In this document: one piece after another, positions 1-10,245 of the stretch
Layout of the letters: every line of letters begins with the position of its first letter
Numbering within the stretch: position 1 is the first letter of the stretch
Assembly: GCF_000003605.2 (NCBI RefSeq)
Contig: NW_003134500.1
Location: 1-13,821 of the forward strand
Direction of reading: 5' to 3'
Length of the DNA stretch: 13,821 nucleotides
Source of the DNA: Saccoglossus kowalevskii
Lineage: Eukaryota > Hemichordata > Enteropneusta > Harrimaniidae
Program-made: the position numbers and the translations under genes
Notes under the pieces: generated by a model
The model's input: only the letters and a program-made list of their open reading frames with translations
What the model was told of the DNA's origin: nothing
Database searches by the model: none

Positions 1-165
1 TATGTGGACTTGATGTGTTACAAGACTTCTTACTAGATTAGTATGATGGAACCATTTAAGTGGACTGAGGTGTTACAAGACTTCTACTAGATTAGTGTAA
101 TGAAACCATTAAGTGGACTTGAGGTGTTACAAGACTTCCTACTAGATTAGTGTAATGAAACCATT
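1..165. repeat. Edge monomers with TGTAATGAAACC variant and single-base indels
   Basis: Three monomers, of 56 bp (2-57), 53 bp (58-110) and 55 bp (111-165). The second and third carry TGTAATGAAACC in place of the usual TGTGATGGAACC, a combination not repeated elsewhere in the window. The first has an extra T near 56; the second has lost one C from GGACC (near 64) and one C from TTCCT (near 94). The first monomer begins ATGTGG rather than AAGTGG, as do the monomers at 166 and 10499. Indels in CC and TT pairs suggest either sequence error or a diverged flank. Confidence 0.85.
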
Positions 166-440
166 ATGTGGACCTGATGTGTTACAAGACTTCCCACTAG
201 ATTAGTGTGATGGAACCATTAAGTGGACCTGAGGTGTTACAAGACTTCCTACTAGATTAGTGTGATGGAACCTTTAAGTGGACTTGAGGTGTTCCAAGAT
301 TTCCTACTAGATGAGTGTGATGGAACCATTAAGTGGACCTGAAGTGTTACAAGACCTCCTACTAGATTAGTGTGATGGAACCATTAAGTGGACCTGAAGT
401 GTTACAAGACTTCCTACTAGATTAGTGTGATAGGACCATT
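166..440. repeat. Mixed monomers ahead of block C copy 1
   Basis: Five 55-bp monomers in exact register. The one at 276-330 is the distinctive ACTTGAGGTGTTCC type with GATGAG at its conserved box, the same type that forms monomer 7 of block H (4216, 5811, 10937). The monomer at 331-385 has CCTCCT and that at 386-440 has TAGGACC; this pairing of CCTCCT and TAGGACC neighbours also occurs near 3391-3500, 5261-5370 and 6856-6965. The segment therefore looks like a rearranged relative of block H material. Confidence 0.8.
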
Positions 441-770
441 AAGTGGACCTGAAGTGTTACAAGACCTCCTACTAGATTAGTGTGATGGAACCATTAAGTG
501 GACTTGAGGTATTACAAGATTTCCTACTAGATTAGTGTGATGGAACCATTAAGTGGACCTGATGTGTTACAAGACTTCCCACTAGATTAGTGTGATGGAA
601 ACATTAAGTGGACCTGATGTGTTACAAGACTTCCCACTAGATTAGTTTGATGGAAACATTAAGTGGACCTGAGCTGTTACAAGACTTTCCACTAGATTAG
701 TGTGATGGAAACATTAAGTGGACCTGAGCTGTTACAAGACTTCCCACTAGATTAGTGTGATAGAACCATT
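441..770. repeat. Block C, copy 1 (6 monomers)
   Basis: Six monomers in the order CCTCCT type, ACTTGAGGTATTAC type, two GATGTG/CCCACT types, then two GAGCTG types, the last ending TAGAACCATT. The same order starts at 2456 and 3446. The GAGGTATTAC marker lies at 506, 2521 and 3511 in the three copies. This copy ends where block A copy 1 begins at 771. Confidence 0.8.
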
Positions 771-1540
771 AAGTGGACCTGATGTGTTACAAGACTTCCT
801 ACTAGATTAGTGTAATGGAACCATTAAGTGGACCTGAAGTGTTACAAAACTTCCTACTAGATTAGTGTGATAGAACCATTAAGTGGACCTGAAGTGTTAC
901 AAAACTTCCTACTAGATTAGTGTGATAGAACCATTAAGTGGACCTGAGGTGTTACAAAACTTCCTACTTGATTAGTGTGATGGAACCATTAAGTGGACCT
1001 GATGTGTTACAAGACTTCCTACTAGATTAGTGTGATGGAACCATTAAGTGGACCTGAAGTGTTACAAGACTTCCTACTAGATTAGTGTGATAGAACCATT
1101 AAGTGGACCTGAAGTGTTACAAAACTTCCTACTAGATTAGTGTATTAGAACCATTAAGTGGACCTGAAGTGTTACAAGACATCCTACTAGATTAGTGTGA
1201 TAGAACCATTAAGTGGACCTGAAGTGTTACAAGACTTTCTACTAGATTAGTGTGATGGAACCATTAAGTTGACCTGAGGTGTTACAAAACTTCCTACTAG
1301 ATTAGTGTGATAGAACCATTAAGTGGACCTGAAGTGTTACAAAACTTTCTACTAGATTAGTGTGATAGATCCATTAAGTGGACCTGAGGTGTTACAAAAC
1401 TTCCTACTAGATTAGTGTGATGGAACCATTAAGTGGACCTGATGTGTTACAAGACTTCCTACTAGATTAGTGTGATAGAACCATTAAGTGGACCTGATGT
1501 GTTACAAGACTTCCTACTAAATTAGTGTGATGGAAACATT

Positions 1541-1585
1541 AAGTGGACTTGAGTTGTTACAATACTTCCTACTTGAGGAACTATT
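1541..1585. repeat. Short 45-bp monomer, TTGAGG form (block A copy 1)
   Basis: The monomer lacks 10 bp, corresponding to consensus positions 37-46 (TTAGTGTGAT), and reads ACTTGAGGAACTATT where a full monomer would have 25 bp. It also carries ACTTGAGTTGTTAC and AATAC. The same form recurs at 8396, 12362 and 13278. Confidence 0.95.
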
Positions 1586-1640
1586 AAGTGGACCTGAAGT
1601 GTTACAAGACTTCCTACTAGATTAGTGTGATAGAACCATT

Positions 1641-1685
1641 AAGTGGACCTGAAGTGTTACAAGACTTCCTACTCGAGGAACCATT
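1641..1685. repeat. Short 45-bp monomer, CTCGAG form (block A copy 1)
   Basis: Same 10-bp deletion as the neighbouring short monomer, separated from it by one full monomer. It reads ACTCGAGGAACCATT and so contains CTCGAG, the XhoI recognition word, at 1673-1678. One such site marks every block A copy in the window. Confidence 0.95.
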
Positions 1686-2235
1686 AAGTGGACCTGAAGT
1701 GTTACAAGACTTCATACTAGATTAGTGTGATAGAACCATTGAGTGGACTTGAAGTGTGACAAGACTTCCTACTAGATTAGTGTGATAGAACCTTTAAGTG
1801 GACCTGAAGTGTTACAAGACTTCCTACTAGATTAGTGTGATAGAACCATTAAGTGGACCTGAAGTGTTACAAGACTTCCTACTAGATTAGTGTGATAGAA
1901 CCATTGAGTGGACCTGAAGTGTTACAAAACTTCCTACTAGATTAGTGTGATGGAACCATTAAGTGGACCTGAAGTGTTACAAGACTTCCTACTAGATTAG
2001 TGTGATAGAACCATTGAGTGGACCTGAAGTTTTACAAAACTTCCTACTAGAATAGTGTGATAGAAACATTAAGTGGACCTGAAGTGTTAGAAGACTTCCT
2101 ACTAGATTAGTGTGATAGAACCATTGACTGGACCTGAAGTGTTACAAGACTTCCTACTAGATTAGTGTGATAGAATCATTAAGTGGACCTGAAGTGTTAC
2201 AAAACTTCCTACTAGATTAGTGTGATGGAACCATT

Positions 2236-2455
2236 AAGTGGACCTGAAGTGTTACAAGACTTCCTACTAGATTAGTGTGATAGAACCATTGAGTGGACCT
2301 GATGTGTTACAAGACTTCCTACTAGATTAGTGTGATGGAACCATTAAGTGGACCTGAAGTGTTACAAGACTTCCTACTAGATTAGTGTGATAGAACCATT
2401 AAGTGGACCTGAAGTGTTACAAGACTTCCTACTAGATTAGTGTGATAGAACCATT
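2236..2455. repeat. A-like monomers after block A copy 1
   Basis: Four full-length GAAGTG or GATGTG monomers, mostly with TAGAACC, and one starting GAGTGG (2291). They differ from the continuation of block A copy 2, which instead has ACAACAC at 9036. The two duplicated blocks therefore end near the same monomer. Confidence 0.75.
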
Positions 2456-3005
2456 AAGTGGACCTGAAGTGTTACAAGACCTCCTACTAGATTAGTGTGA
2501 TGGAACCATTAAGTGGACTTGAGGTATTACAATATTTCCTACTAGATTAGTGTGATGGAACCATTAAGTGGACCTGATGTGTTACAAGACTTCCCACTAG
2601 ATTAGTGTGATGGAAACATTAAGTGGACCTGATGTGTTACAAGACTTCCTACTAGATTAGTGTGATTGAACCATAAGGTGGACCTGAGCTGCTACTAGAC
2701 TTCCCACTAGATTAGTGTGACGGAAACATTAAGTGGACCTGAAGTGTTTCAAGACTTCCCACTAGATTAGTGTGATGGAAACATTAAGTGGACCTGAGCT
2801 GTTACAAGACTTCCCACTAGATTAGTGTGATGGAAACATTAAGTGGACCTGAGCTGTTACAAGACTTCCCACTAGATTAGTGTGATGGAAACATTAAGTG
2901 GACCTGAGCTGTTACAAAACTTCCCACTAGATTAGTGTGATAGAACCATTAAGTGGACCTGAGCTGTTACAAGACTTCCTACTAGATTAGTGTGATGGAA
3001 CCCTT
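2456..3005. repeat. Block C, copy 2 (10 monomers)
   Basis: Begins with CCTCCT and ACTTGAGGTATTAC monomers, followed by two GATGTG types, the GATTGAACCATA/AGGTGG junction with GAGCTGCTACTAGAC, then a run of GAGCTG monomers, ending GGAACCCTT. The copy at 3446 has the same order but lacks two monomers (equivalents of 2731 and one of the GAGCTG run). The offset is 990 bp (18 monomers) at the start and 880 bp (16 monomers) at the end, as expected for that loss. Confidence 0.85.
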
Positions 3006-3445
3006 AAGTGGACCTGATGTGTTACAAGACTTCCTTCTAGATTAGTATGATGGAATCATTGAGTGGATCTGATGTGTTACACGACTTCCTACTACATTAG
3101 TGTGATGGAACCATTAAGTGGACCTGATGTGTTACAAGATTTCCTACTACATTAGTGTGATGGAACCTTTAAGTGGACTTGAGGTGTTCCAAGATTTCCT
3201 ACTAGATTAGTGTGATGGAACCATTAAGTGGACCTGAAGTGTTACAAGACCTCCTACTAGATTAGTGTGATGGAACCATTAAGTGGACCTGAAGTGTTAC
3301 AAAACTTCCTACTAGATTAGTGTGATAGAACCATTAAGTGGACCTGAAGTGTTAGAAAACTTCCTACTAGATTAGTGTGATAGAACCATTAAGTGGACCT
3401 GAAGTGTTACAAGACTTCCTACTAGATTAGTGTGATAGGACCATT
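3006..3445. repeat. Fragment of block H followed by A/C-type monomers
   Basis: The first three monomers match block H monomers 1-3: TATGATGG, then GAGTGGATCT with ACACGAC and ACTACATTAG, then a GATGTG/AAGAT monomer. The next (3171) matches block H monomer 7 (ACTTGAGGTGTTCC), so the intervening three monomers of block H are missing or never arose here. The tail (3226-3445) holds GAAGTG monomers including GTTAGAAAAC and TAGGACC. Confidence 0.8.
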
Positions 3446-3885
3446 AAGTGGACCTGAAGTGTTACAAGACCTCCTACTAGATTAGTGTGATGGAAACATT
3501 AAGTGGTCTTGAGGTATTACAAGATTTCCTACTAGATTAGTGTGATGGAACCATTAAGTGGACCTGATGTGTTACAAGACTTCCCACTAGATTAGTGTGA
3601 TGGAAACATTAAGTGGACCTGATGTGTTACAAGACTTCCAACTAGATTAGTGTGATTGAACCATAAGGTGGACCTGAGCTGCTACAAGACTTCCCACTAG
3701 ATTAGTGTGATGGAAACATTAAGTGGACCTGAGCTGTTACAAGACTTCCCACTAGATTAGTGTGATGGAAACATTAAGTGGACCTGAGCTGTTACAAGAC
3801 TTCCCACTAGATTAGTGTGATAGAACCATTAAGTGGACCTGAGCTGTTAGAAGACTTCCTACTAGATTAGTGTGATGGAACCCTT
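3446..3885. repeat. Block C, copy 3 (8 monomers)
   Basis: Same order as 2456-3005 minus two monomers. It carries private changes such as GGTCTT (near 3506) and GTTAGAAGAC (near 3846). It ends GGAACCCTT directly before block H copy 1, just as 2951-3005 precedes the block H fragment at 3006, so block C and the start of block H travel together. Confidence 0.85.
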
Positions 3886-4215
3886 AAGTGGACCTGATGT
3901 GTTACAAGACTTCCTACTAGATTAGTATGATGGAACCATTGAGTGGATCTGATGTGTTACACGACTTCCTACTACATTAGTGTGATGGAACCATTAAGTG
4001 GACCTGATGTGTTACAAGATTTCCTACTAGATTAGTGTGATGGAACCCTTAAGTGGACCTGATGTGTTACAAGACTTCCTACTAGATTAGTATGATGGAA
4101 CCATTGAGTGGATCTGATGTGTTACACGACTTCCTACTACATTAGTGTGATGGAACCATTAAGTGGATCTGATGTGTTACACGACTTCCTACTAGATTAG
4201 TGTGATGGAACCTTT
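3886..4215. repeat. 165-bp trimer duplication inside block H copy 1
   Basis: Monomers 1-3 (TATGATGG; GAGTGGATCT/ACACGAC/ACTACATTAG; third monomer) are repeated as monomers 4-6, with GAGTGGATCT starting at 3941 and 4106. The same 165-bp doubling is present at 5536/5701 and 10662/10827, but only one round is present at 3061, so it arose before block H was copied and possibly after the 3006 fragment split off. Confidence 0.88.
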
Positions 4216-5480
4216 AAGTGGACTTGAGGTGTTCCAAGATTTCCTACTAGATGAGTGTGATGGAACCATTAAGTGGACCTGATGTGTTACAAGACTTCCT
4301 ACTAGATTAGTGTGATTGAACCATAAGGTGGACCTGAGCTGCTACAAGACTTCCCACTAGATTAGTGTGATGGAAACATTAAGTGGTCCTGAAGTGTTAC
4401 AAGACTTCCCACTAGATTAGTGTGATGGAAACATTAAGTGGACCTGATGTGTTACAAGATTTCCTACTAGATTAGTGTGATGGAACCTTTAAGTGGACTT
4501 GAGGTGTTCCAAGATTTCCTACTAGATTAGTGTGATTGAACCATAAGGTGGACCTGTGGTGTTACAAGACTTCCCACTAGATTAGTGTGATGGAAACATT
4601 AAGTGGACCTAAAGTGTTACAAGACTTCCCACTAGATTAGTGTGATGGAAACATTAAGTGGACCTGAGCTGCTACAAAACTTCCCACTAGATTAGTGTGA
4701 TGGAACCATTAAGTGGACCTGATGTGTTACAAGACCTCCTACTAGATTAGTGTGATGGAACCATTAAGTGGACCTGATGTGTTACAAGATTTCCTACGAG
4801 ATTAGTGTGATGGAACCATTAAGTGGACCTGATGTGTTACATGACTTCCCACTAGATTAGTGTGATGGAAACATTAAGTGGACCGGATGTGTTACAAGAC
4901 TTCCTACTAGATTAGTGTGATTGAACCATAAGGTGGACCTGAGCTGCTACAAGACTTCCCACTAGATTAGTGTGATGGAAACATTAAGTGGACCTGAAGT
5001 GTTACAAGACTTCCCACTAGATTAGTGTGATGGAAACATTAAGTGGACCTGTGGTGTTACAAGACTTCCCACTAGATTAGTGTGATGGAAACATTAAGTG
5101 GACCTGATGTGTTACAAGACTTCCTACTAGATTAGTGTGATTGAACCATAAGGTGGACCTGAGCTGCTACAAGACTTCCCACTAGATTAGTGTGATGGAA
5201 ACATTAAGTGGACCTGAGCTGTTACAAAACTTCCTACTAGATTAGTGTGATAGAACCATTAAGTGGACCTGAAGTGTTAGAAGGTTTCCTACTAGATTAG
5301 TGTGATAGGACCATTAAGTGGACCTGAAGTGTTACAAGACCTCCTACTAGATTAGTGTGATGGAACCATTAAGTGGACCTGAAGTGTTACAAAACTTCCC
5401 ACTAGATTAGTGTGATAGAACCATTAAGTGGACCTGAGCTGTTACAAGACTTCCTACTAGATTAGTGTGATGGAACCCTT
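3886..5480. repeat. Block H, copy 1: 29-monomer higher-order repeat (1595 bp)
   Basis: Twenty-nine 55-bp monomers in a fixed order. Diagnostic members are GAGTGGATCT with ACACGAC (monomers 2 and 5), GATGAG (7), GATTGAACCATA before AGGTGG (8/9, 12/13, 19/20, 23/24), GTGGTG (13, 22), ACGAG (17), ACATGAC (18), GTTAGAAG (26) followed by TAGGACC, and CCTCCT (16, 27). Every marker reappears 1595 bp later in copy 2. I count about 14 substitutions between the two copies over 28 monomers (1540 bp), near 99% identity. Private changes here include GACCGG (near 4881) and GTTAGAAGGT (near 5276). Confidence 0.93.
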
Positions 5481-5810
5481 AAGTGGACCTGATGTGTTAC
5501 AAGACTTCCTACTAGATTAGTATGATGGAACCATTGAGTGGATCTGATGTGTTACACGACTTCCTACTACATTAGTGTGATGGAACCATTAAGTGGACCT
5601 GATGTGTTACAAGATTTCCTACTAGATTAGTGTGATGGAACCCTTAAGTGGACCTGATGTGTTACAAGACTTCCTACTAGATTAGTATGATGGAACCATT
5701 GAGTGGGTCTGATGTGTTACACGACTTCCTACTACATTAGTGTGATGGAACCATTAAGTGGATCTGATGTGTTACACGACTTCCTACTAGATTAGTGTGA
5801 TGGAACCTTT
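5481..5810. repeat. 165-bp trimer duplication inside block H copy 2
   Basis: Monomers 1-3 and 4-6 repeat as in copy 1, with GAGTGG monomers at 5536 and 5701. The second carries GGGTCT instead of GGATCT. Confidence 0.88.
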
Positions 5811-7020
5811 AAGTGGACTTGAGGTGTTCCAAGATTTCCTACTAGATGAGTGTGATGGAACCATTAAGTGGACCTGATGTGTTACAAGACTTCCTACTAG
5901 ATTAGTGTGATTGAACCATAAGGTGGACCTGAGCTGCTACAAGATTTCCCACTAGATTAGTGTGATGGAAACATTAAGTGGACCTGAAGTGTTACAAGAC
6001 TTCCCACTAGATTAGTGTGATGGAAACATTAAGTGGACCTGATGTGTTACAAGATTTCCTACTAGATTAGTGTGATGGAACCTTTAAGTGGACTTGAGGT
6101 GTTCCAAGATTTCCTACTAGATTAGTGTGATTGAACCATAAGGTGGACCTGTGGTGTTACAAGACTTCCCACTAGATTAGTGTGATGGAAACATTAAGTG
6201 GACCTGAATTGTTACAAGACTTCCCACTAGATTAGTGTGATGGAAACATTAAGTGGACCTGAGCTGCTACAAGACTTCCCACTAGATTAGTGTGATGGAA
6301 CCATTAAGTGGACTTGATATGTTACAAGACCTCCTACTAGATTAGTGTGATGGAACCATTAAGTGGACCTGATGTGTTACAAGATTTCCTACGAGATTAG
6401 TGTGATGGAACCATTAAGTGGACCTGATGTGTTACATGACTCCCCACTAGATTAGTGTGATGGAAACATTAAGTGGACCTGATGTGTTACAAGACTTCCT
6501 ACTAGATTAGTGTGATTGAACCATACGGTGGACCTGAGCTGCTACAAGACTTCCCACTAGATTAGTGTGATGGAAACATTAAGTGGACCTGAAGTGTTAC
6601 AAGACTTCCCACTAGATTAGTGTGATGGAAACATTAAGTGGACCTGTGGTGTTACAAGACTTCCCACTAGATTAGTGTGATGGAAACATTAAGTGGACCT
6701 GATGTGTTACAAGACTTCCTACTAGATTAGTGTGATTGAACCATAAGGTGGACCTGAGCTGCTACTAGACTTCCCACTAGATTAGTGTGATGGAAACATT
6801 AAGTGGACCTGAGCTGTTACAAAACTTCCTACTAGATTAGTGTGATAGAACCATTAAGTGGACCTGAAGTGTTAGAAGATTTCCTACTAGATTAGTGTGA
6901 TAGGACCATTAAGTGGACCTGAAGTGTTACAAGACCTCCTACTAGATTAGTGTGATGGAACCATTAAGTGGACCTGAAGTGTTACAAAACTTCCTACTAG
7001 ATTAGTGTGATAGAACCATT
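5481..7020. repeat. Block H, copy 2 (28 monomers, 1540 bp)
   Basis: Directly adjacent to copy 1 and in the same orientation, so copies 1 and 2 form a true tandem higher-order repeat with a 1595-bp period. Twenty-eight of the 29 monomers are present; the GAGCTG/GGAACCCTT monomer 29 is replaced by unrelated monomers from 7021. Private variants include GAGTGGGTCT (5701), GACTTGATATG (near 6311), CTCCCCACT (near 6439) and CGGTGG (6526). GCTACTAGAC at monomer 24 is shared with block H copy 3 and with 2676-2730. Confidence 0.92.
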
Positions 7021-7405
7021 AAGTGGACCAGAAGTTTTACAAGACTTCCTACTAGATTAGTGTGATAGGACCATTAAGTCGACCTGAAGTGTTACAAGAC
7101 CTCCTACTAGATTAGTGTGATGGAACCTTTAAGTGGACTTGAGGTGTTCCAAGATTTCCTACTAGATTAGTGTGATGGAACCATTAAGTGGACCTGAAGT
7201 GTTACAAGTCTTACTACTAGATTAGTGTGATAGAACCATTAAGTGGACCTGAAGTGTTACAAGACTTCCTACTAGATTAGTGAAATAGGACCATTAAGTG
7301 GACCTGAAGTGTTACAATACCTCCTACTAGATTAGGGTGATGGAACCATTAAGTCGACCTGTGGTGTTACAAGATTTCCCACTACATTAGTGTGATGGAA
7401 ACATT
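7021..7405. repeat. Mixed transitional monomers with two GTCGAC sites
   Basis: Seven full monomers of mixed type: GACCAGAAGTTTTAC, TAGGACC, CCTCCT, ACTTGAGGTGTTCC, GAAGTG and GTGGTG types. Several are private, such as GTCTTAC (near 7208), TGAAATAGG (near 7281) and ATTAGGG (near 7331). AAGTCGACC creates a SalI recognition word at 7078-7083 and 7353-7358, exactly five monomers apart and seen nowhere else in the window. Confidence 0.8.
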
Positions 7406-7625
7406 AAGTGGACCTGATGTGTTACAAGACTTCCTACTAGATTAGTGTGATTGAACCATAAGGTGGACCTGAGCTGCTACAAGACTTCCCACTAGATTAG
7501 TGTGATGGAAACATTAAGTGGACCTGAGCTGTTACAAAACTTCCTACTAGATTAGTGTGATAGAACCATTAAGTGGACCTGAAGTGTTAGAAGACTTCCT
7601 ACTAGATTAGTGTGATAGGACCATT
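7406..7625. repeat. Block H monomers 23-26, isolated fragment
   Basis: Four monomers matching block H 23-26 in order: GATGTG with GATTGAACCATA, AGGTGG with GAGCTGCTAC, GAGCTGTTACAAAAC with TAGAACC, and GTTAGAAGAC with TAGGACC. The next monomer is block A monomer 1 at 7626. The same H-26 to block A connection is seen at 11980/11981. Confidence 0.82.
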
Positions 7626-8395
7626 AAGTGGACCTGATGTGTTACAAGACCTCCTACTAGATTAGTGTAATGGAACCATTAAGTGGACCTGAAGTGTTAC
7701 AAAACTTCCTACTAGATTAGTGTGATAGAACCATTAAGTGGACCTGAAGTGTTACAAAACTTCCTACTAGATTAGTGTGATAGAACCATTAAGTGGACCT
7801 GAGGTGTTACAAAACTTCCTACTTGATTAGTGTGATGGAACCATTAAGTGGACCTGATGTGTTACAAGACTTCCTACTAGATTAGTGTGATGGAACCATT
7901 AAGTGGACCTGAAGTGTTACAAGACTTCCTACTAGATTAGTGTGATAGAACCATTAAGTGGACCTGAAGTGTTACAAAACTTCCTACTAGATTAGTGTAT
8001 TATAACCATTAAGTGGACCTGAAGTGTTACAAGACATCCTACTAGATTAGTGTGATAGAACCATTAAGTGGACCTGAAGTGTTACAAGACTTCCTACTAG
8101 ATTAGTGTGATGGAACCATTAAGTTGACCTGAGGTGTTACAAAACTTCCTACTAGATTAGTGTGATAGAACCATTAAGTGGACCTGAAGTGTTACAAAAC
8201 TTCCTACTAGATTAGTGTGATAGATCCATTAAGTGGACCTGAGGTGTTACAAAACTTCCTACTAGATTAGTGTGATGGAACCATTAAGTGGACCTGATGT
8301 GTTACAAGACTTCCTACTAGATTAGTGTGATAGAACCATTAAGTGGACCTGATGTGTTACAAGACTTCCTACTAGATTAGTGTGATGGAAACATT

Positions 8396-8440
8396 AAGTG
8401 GACTTGAGTTGTTACAAGACTTCCTACTTGAGGAACTATT
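8396..8440. repeat. Short 45-bp monomer, TTGAGG form (block A copy 2)
   Basis: Counterpart of 1541-1585 with the same 10-bp deletion and ACTTGAGGAACTATT. It keeps AAGAC where the other three copies of this form have AATAC. Confidence 0.95.
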
Positions 8441-8495
8441 AAGTGGACCTGAAGTGTTACAAGACTTCCTACTAGATTAGTGTGATAGAACCATT

Positions 8496-8540
8496 AAGTG
8501 GACCTGAAGTGTTACAAGACTTCCTACTCGAGGAACCATT
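8496..8540. repeat. Short 45-bp monomer, CTCGAG form (block A copy 2)
   Basis: Counterpart of 1641-1685, identical to it across all 45 bp by eye. CTCGAG lies at 8527-8532. Confidence 0.95.
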
Positions 8541-9035
8541 AAGTGGACCTGAAGTGTTACAAGACTTCTTACTAGATTAGTGTGATAGAACCATTGAGTG
8601 GACTTGAAGTGTTACAAGACTTCCTACTAGATTAGTGTGATAGAACCATTAAGTGGACCTGAAGTGTTACAAGACTTCCTACTAGATTAGTGTGATAGAA
8701 CCATTGAGTGGACCTGAAGTGTTACAAAACTTCCTACTAGATTAGTGTGATGGAACCATTAAGTGGACCTGAAGTGTTACAAGACTTCCTACTAGATTAG
8801 TGTGATAGAACCATTGAGTGGACCTGAAGTTTTACAAAACTTCCTACTAGAATAGTGTGATAGAAACATTAAGTGGACCTGAAGTGTTAGAAGACTTCCT
8901 ACTAGATTAGTGTGATAGAACCATTGACTGGACCTGAAGTGTTACAAGACTTCCTACTAGATTAGTGTGATAGAATCATTAAGTGGACCTGAAGTGTTAC
9001 AAAACTTCCTACTAGATTAGTGTGATAGAACCATT

Positions 9036-9855
9036 AAGTGGACCTGAAGTGTTACAACACTTCCTACTAGATTAGTGTGATGGAACCATTAAGTGGACCT
9101 GATGTGTTACAAGACTTCCTACTAGATTAGTGTGATAGAACCATTAAGTGGACCTGAAGTGTTACAAGACTTCCTACTAGATTAGTGTGATGGAACCATT
9201 AAGTGGACCTAAAGTGTTACAAGACTTCCTACAAGATTAATGTGATAGAACCATTAAGTGGACCTGAAGTGTTACAAAACTTCCTACTAGATATGTTTGA
9301 TAGAACCATTAAGTGGACCTGAGGTGTTACAAAACTTCCTACTAGATTAGTGTGATGAAACCATTAAGTGGACCTGAAGTGTTACAAAACTTCCTACTAG
9401 ATTAGTGTGATAGAACCATTAACTGGACCTGAAGTGTTACAAAACTTTCCACTAGATTAGTGTGATAAAACCATTAAGTGGGCCTGAAGTGTTACAAAAC
9501 TTTCCACTAGATTAGTGTGATGAAACCATTAAGTGGACCTGAGGTGTTACAAGACTTCCTACTAGATTAGTGTGATGGAACCATTAAGTGGACCTGAAGT
9601 GTTACAAGACTTCCTACTAGATTAGTGTGATGAAACCATTAAGTGGACCTGAGGTGTTACAAGACTTCCTACTAGATTAGTGTGATGGAACCATTAAGTG
9701 GACCTGAAGTGTTACAAGACTTCCTACTAGATTAGTGTGATAGAACCATTAAGTGGACCTGATGTGTTACAAGACTTCATACTAGATTAGTGTAATAGAA
9801 CCATTAAGTAGACCTGAGGCGTTACAAAACTTCCTACTAGATTAGTGTGATAGAA
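9036..9855. repeat. Diverged A-like monomers
   Basis: Full-length monomers, mostly GAAGTG or GAGGTG with TAGAACC, TGGAACC or TGAAACC. Scattered private changes include ACAACAC (near 9055), ACAAGATTAATG (near 9231), GATATGTTTG (near 9291), AACTGG (9421), GGGCCTG (near 9480) and GGCGTTAC (near 9828). A 110-bp dimer (GAGGTG/TGGAACC then GAAGTG) is repeated at 9531-9640 and 9641-9750. The higher density of private changes suggests older or less homogenised material than blocks A and H. Confidence 0.75.
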
Positions 9856-10245
9856 CCATTAAGTGGACCTGAAGTGTTACAAGACTTCCTACTAGATTAG
9901 TGTGATGGAACCATTAAGTTGACCTGAGGTGTTACAAAACTTCCTACTAGATTAGTGTGATAGAACCATTAAGTGGACCTGAAGTGTTACAAAACTTCCT
10001 ACTAGATTAGTGTGATAGAACCATTAAGTGGACCTGAGGTGTTACAAAACTTCCTACTAGATTAGTGTGATAGAACCATTAAGTGGACCTGAAGTGTTAC
10101 AAGACTTCCTACTAGATTAGTGTGATGGAACCATTAAGTGGACCTGATGTGTTACAAGACGTCCTACTAGATTAGTGTGATGGTAACATTAAGTGGACTT
10201 GAGTTGTTACAAGACTTCCTACTAGAGGAACCATTAAGTGGACCT
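9856..10245. repeat. Degenerate partial block A (relative of monomers 9-15)
   Basis: The AAGTTGACC marker of block A monomer 10 is at 9911, and the TGGTAACATT then ACTTGAGTTGTTAC order of monomers 14-15 ends in a short monomer at 10191. TAGATCC and the CTCGAG monomer are absent. It appears to be an older or independently edited relative of block A. Confidence 0.65.
10191..10235. repeat. Short 45-bp monomer, ancestral-looking CTAGAGG form
   Basis: Carries the same 10-bp deletion but reads ACTAGAGGAACCATT, exactly the consensus with positions 37-46 removed. It shares ACTTGAGTTGTTAC with the TTGAGG-form short monomers, so it is their likely counterpart before extra substitutions. Confidence 0.93.

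Larger units (their letters stand above)
771..2235. repeat. Block A, copy 1 (27 monomers, 1465 bp)
   Basis: Twenty-seven monomers, 25 of 55 bp and two of 45 bp. Markers in order: TGTAATGG (monomer 1), ACTTGATTAG (monomer 4), TGTATTAGAA (monomer 7), AGACATCC (monomer 8), AAGTTGACC (monomer 10), TAGATCC (monomer 11), the short monomers 15 and 17, GTGTGAC (monomer 19), GAAGTTTTAC with GAATAG (monomer 24), GACTGG (monomer 26) and TAGAATC (near 2171). The same order recurs at 7626. Over the first 17 monomers (771-1685 against 7626-8540) I count six substitutions in 915 bp. This copy has one more 55-bp monomer than copy 2 in the stretch between monomers 19 and 22. Confidence 0.9.
7626..9035. repeat. 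Block A, copy 2 (26 monomers, 1410 bp)
   Basis: Same order of marker monomers as 771-2235, offset 6855 bp up to the short monomers and 6800 bp from monomer 22 on, because one 55-bp monomer is missing here. Markers: TGTAATGG, ACTTGATTAG (near 7821), TGTATTATAA (7996), AGACATCC, AAGTTGACC (8121), TAGATCC, two short monomers, GAAGTTTTAC with GAATAG (8816), GACTGG (8926) and TAGAATC. The first monomer has CCTCCT where copy 1 has CTTCCT, a change typical of the block H neighbours, which may mark conversion at the junction. Confidence 0.9.

Noticed and set aside
1551-1568. Hairpin GAAGT-(8 nt)-ACTTC within monomers as a functional structure
   Set aside because: The 5-bp stem exists only in GAAGTG monomers and is broken in GATGTG, GAGCTG and GAGGTG types without compensating change, so it looks incidental; it is also absent from the monomer at this example position, which has GAGTTG.
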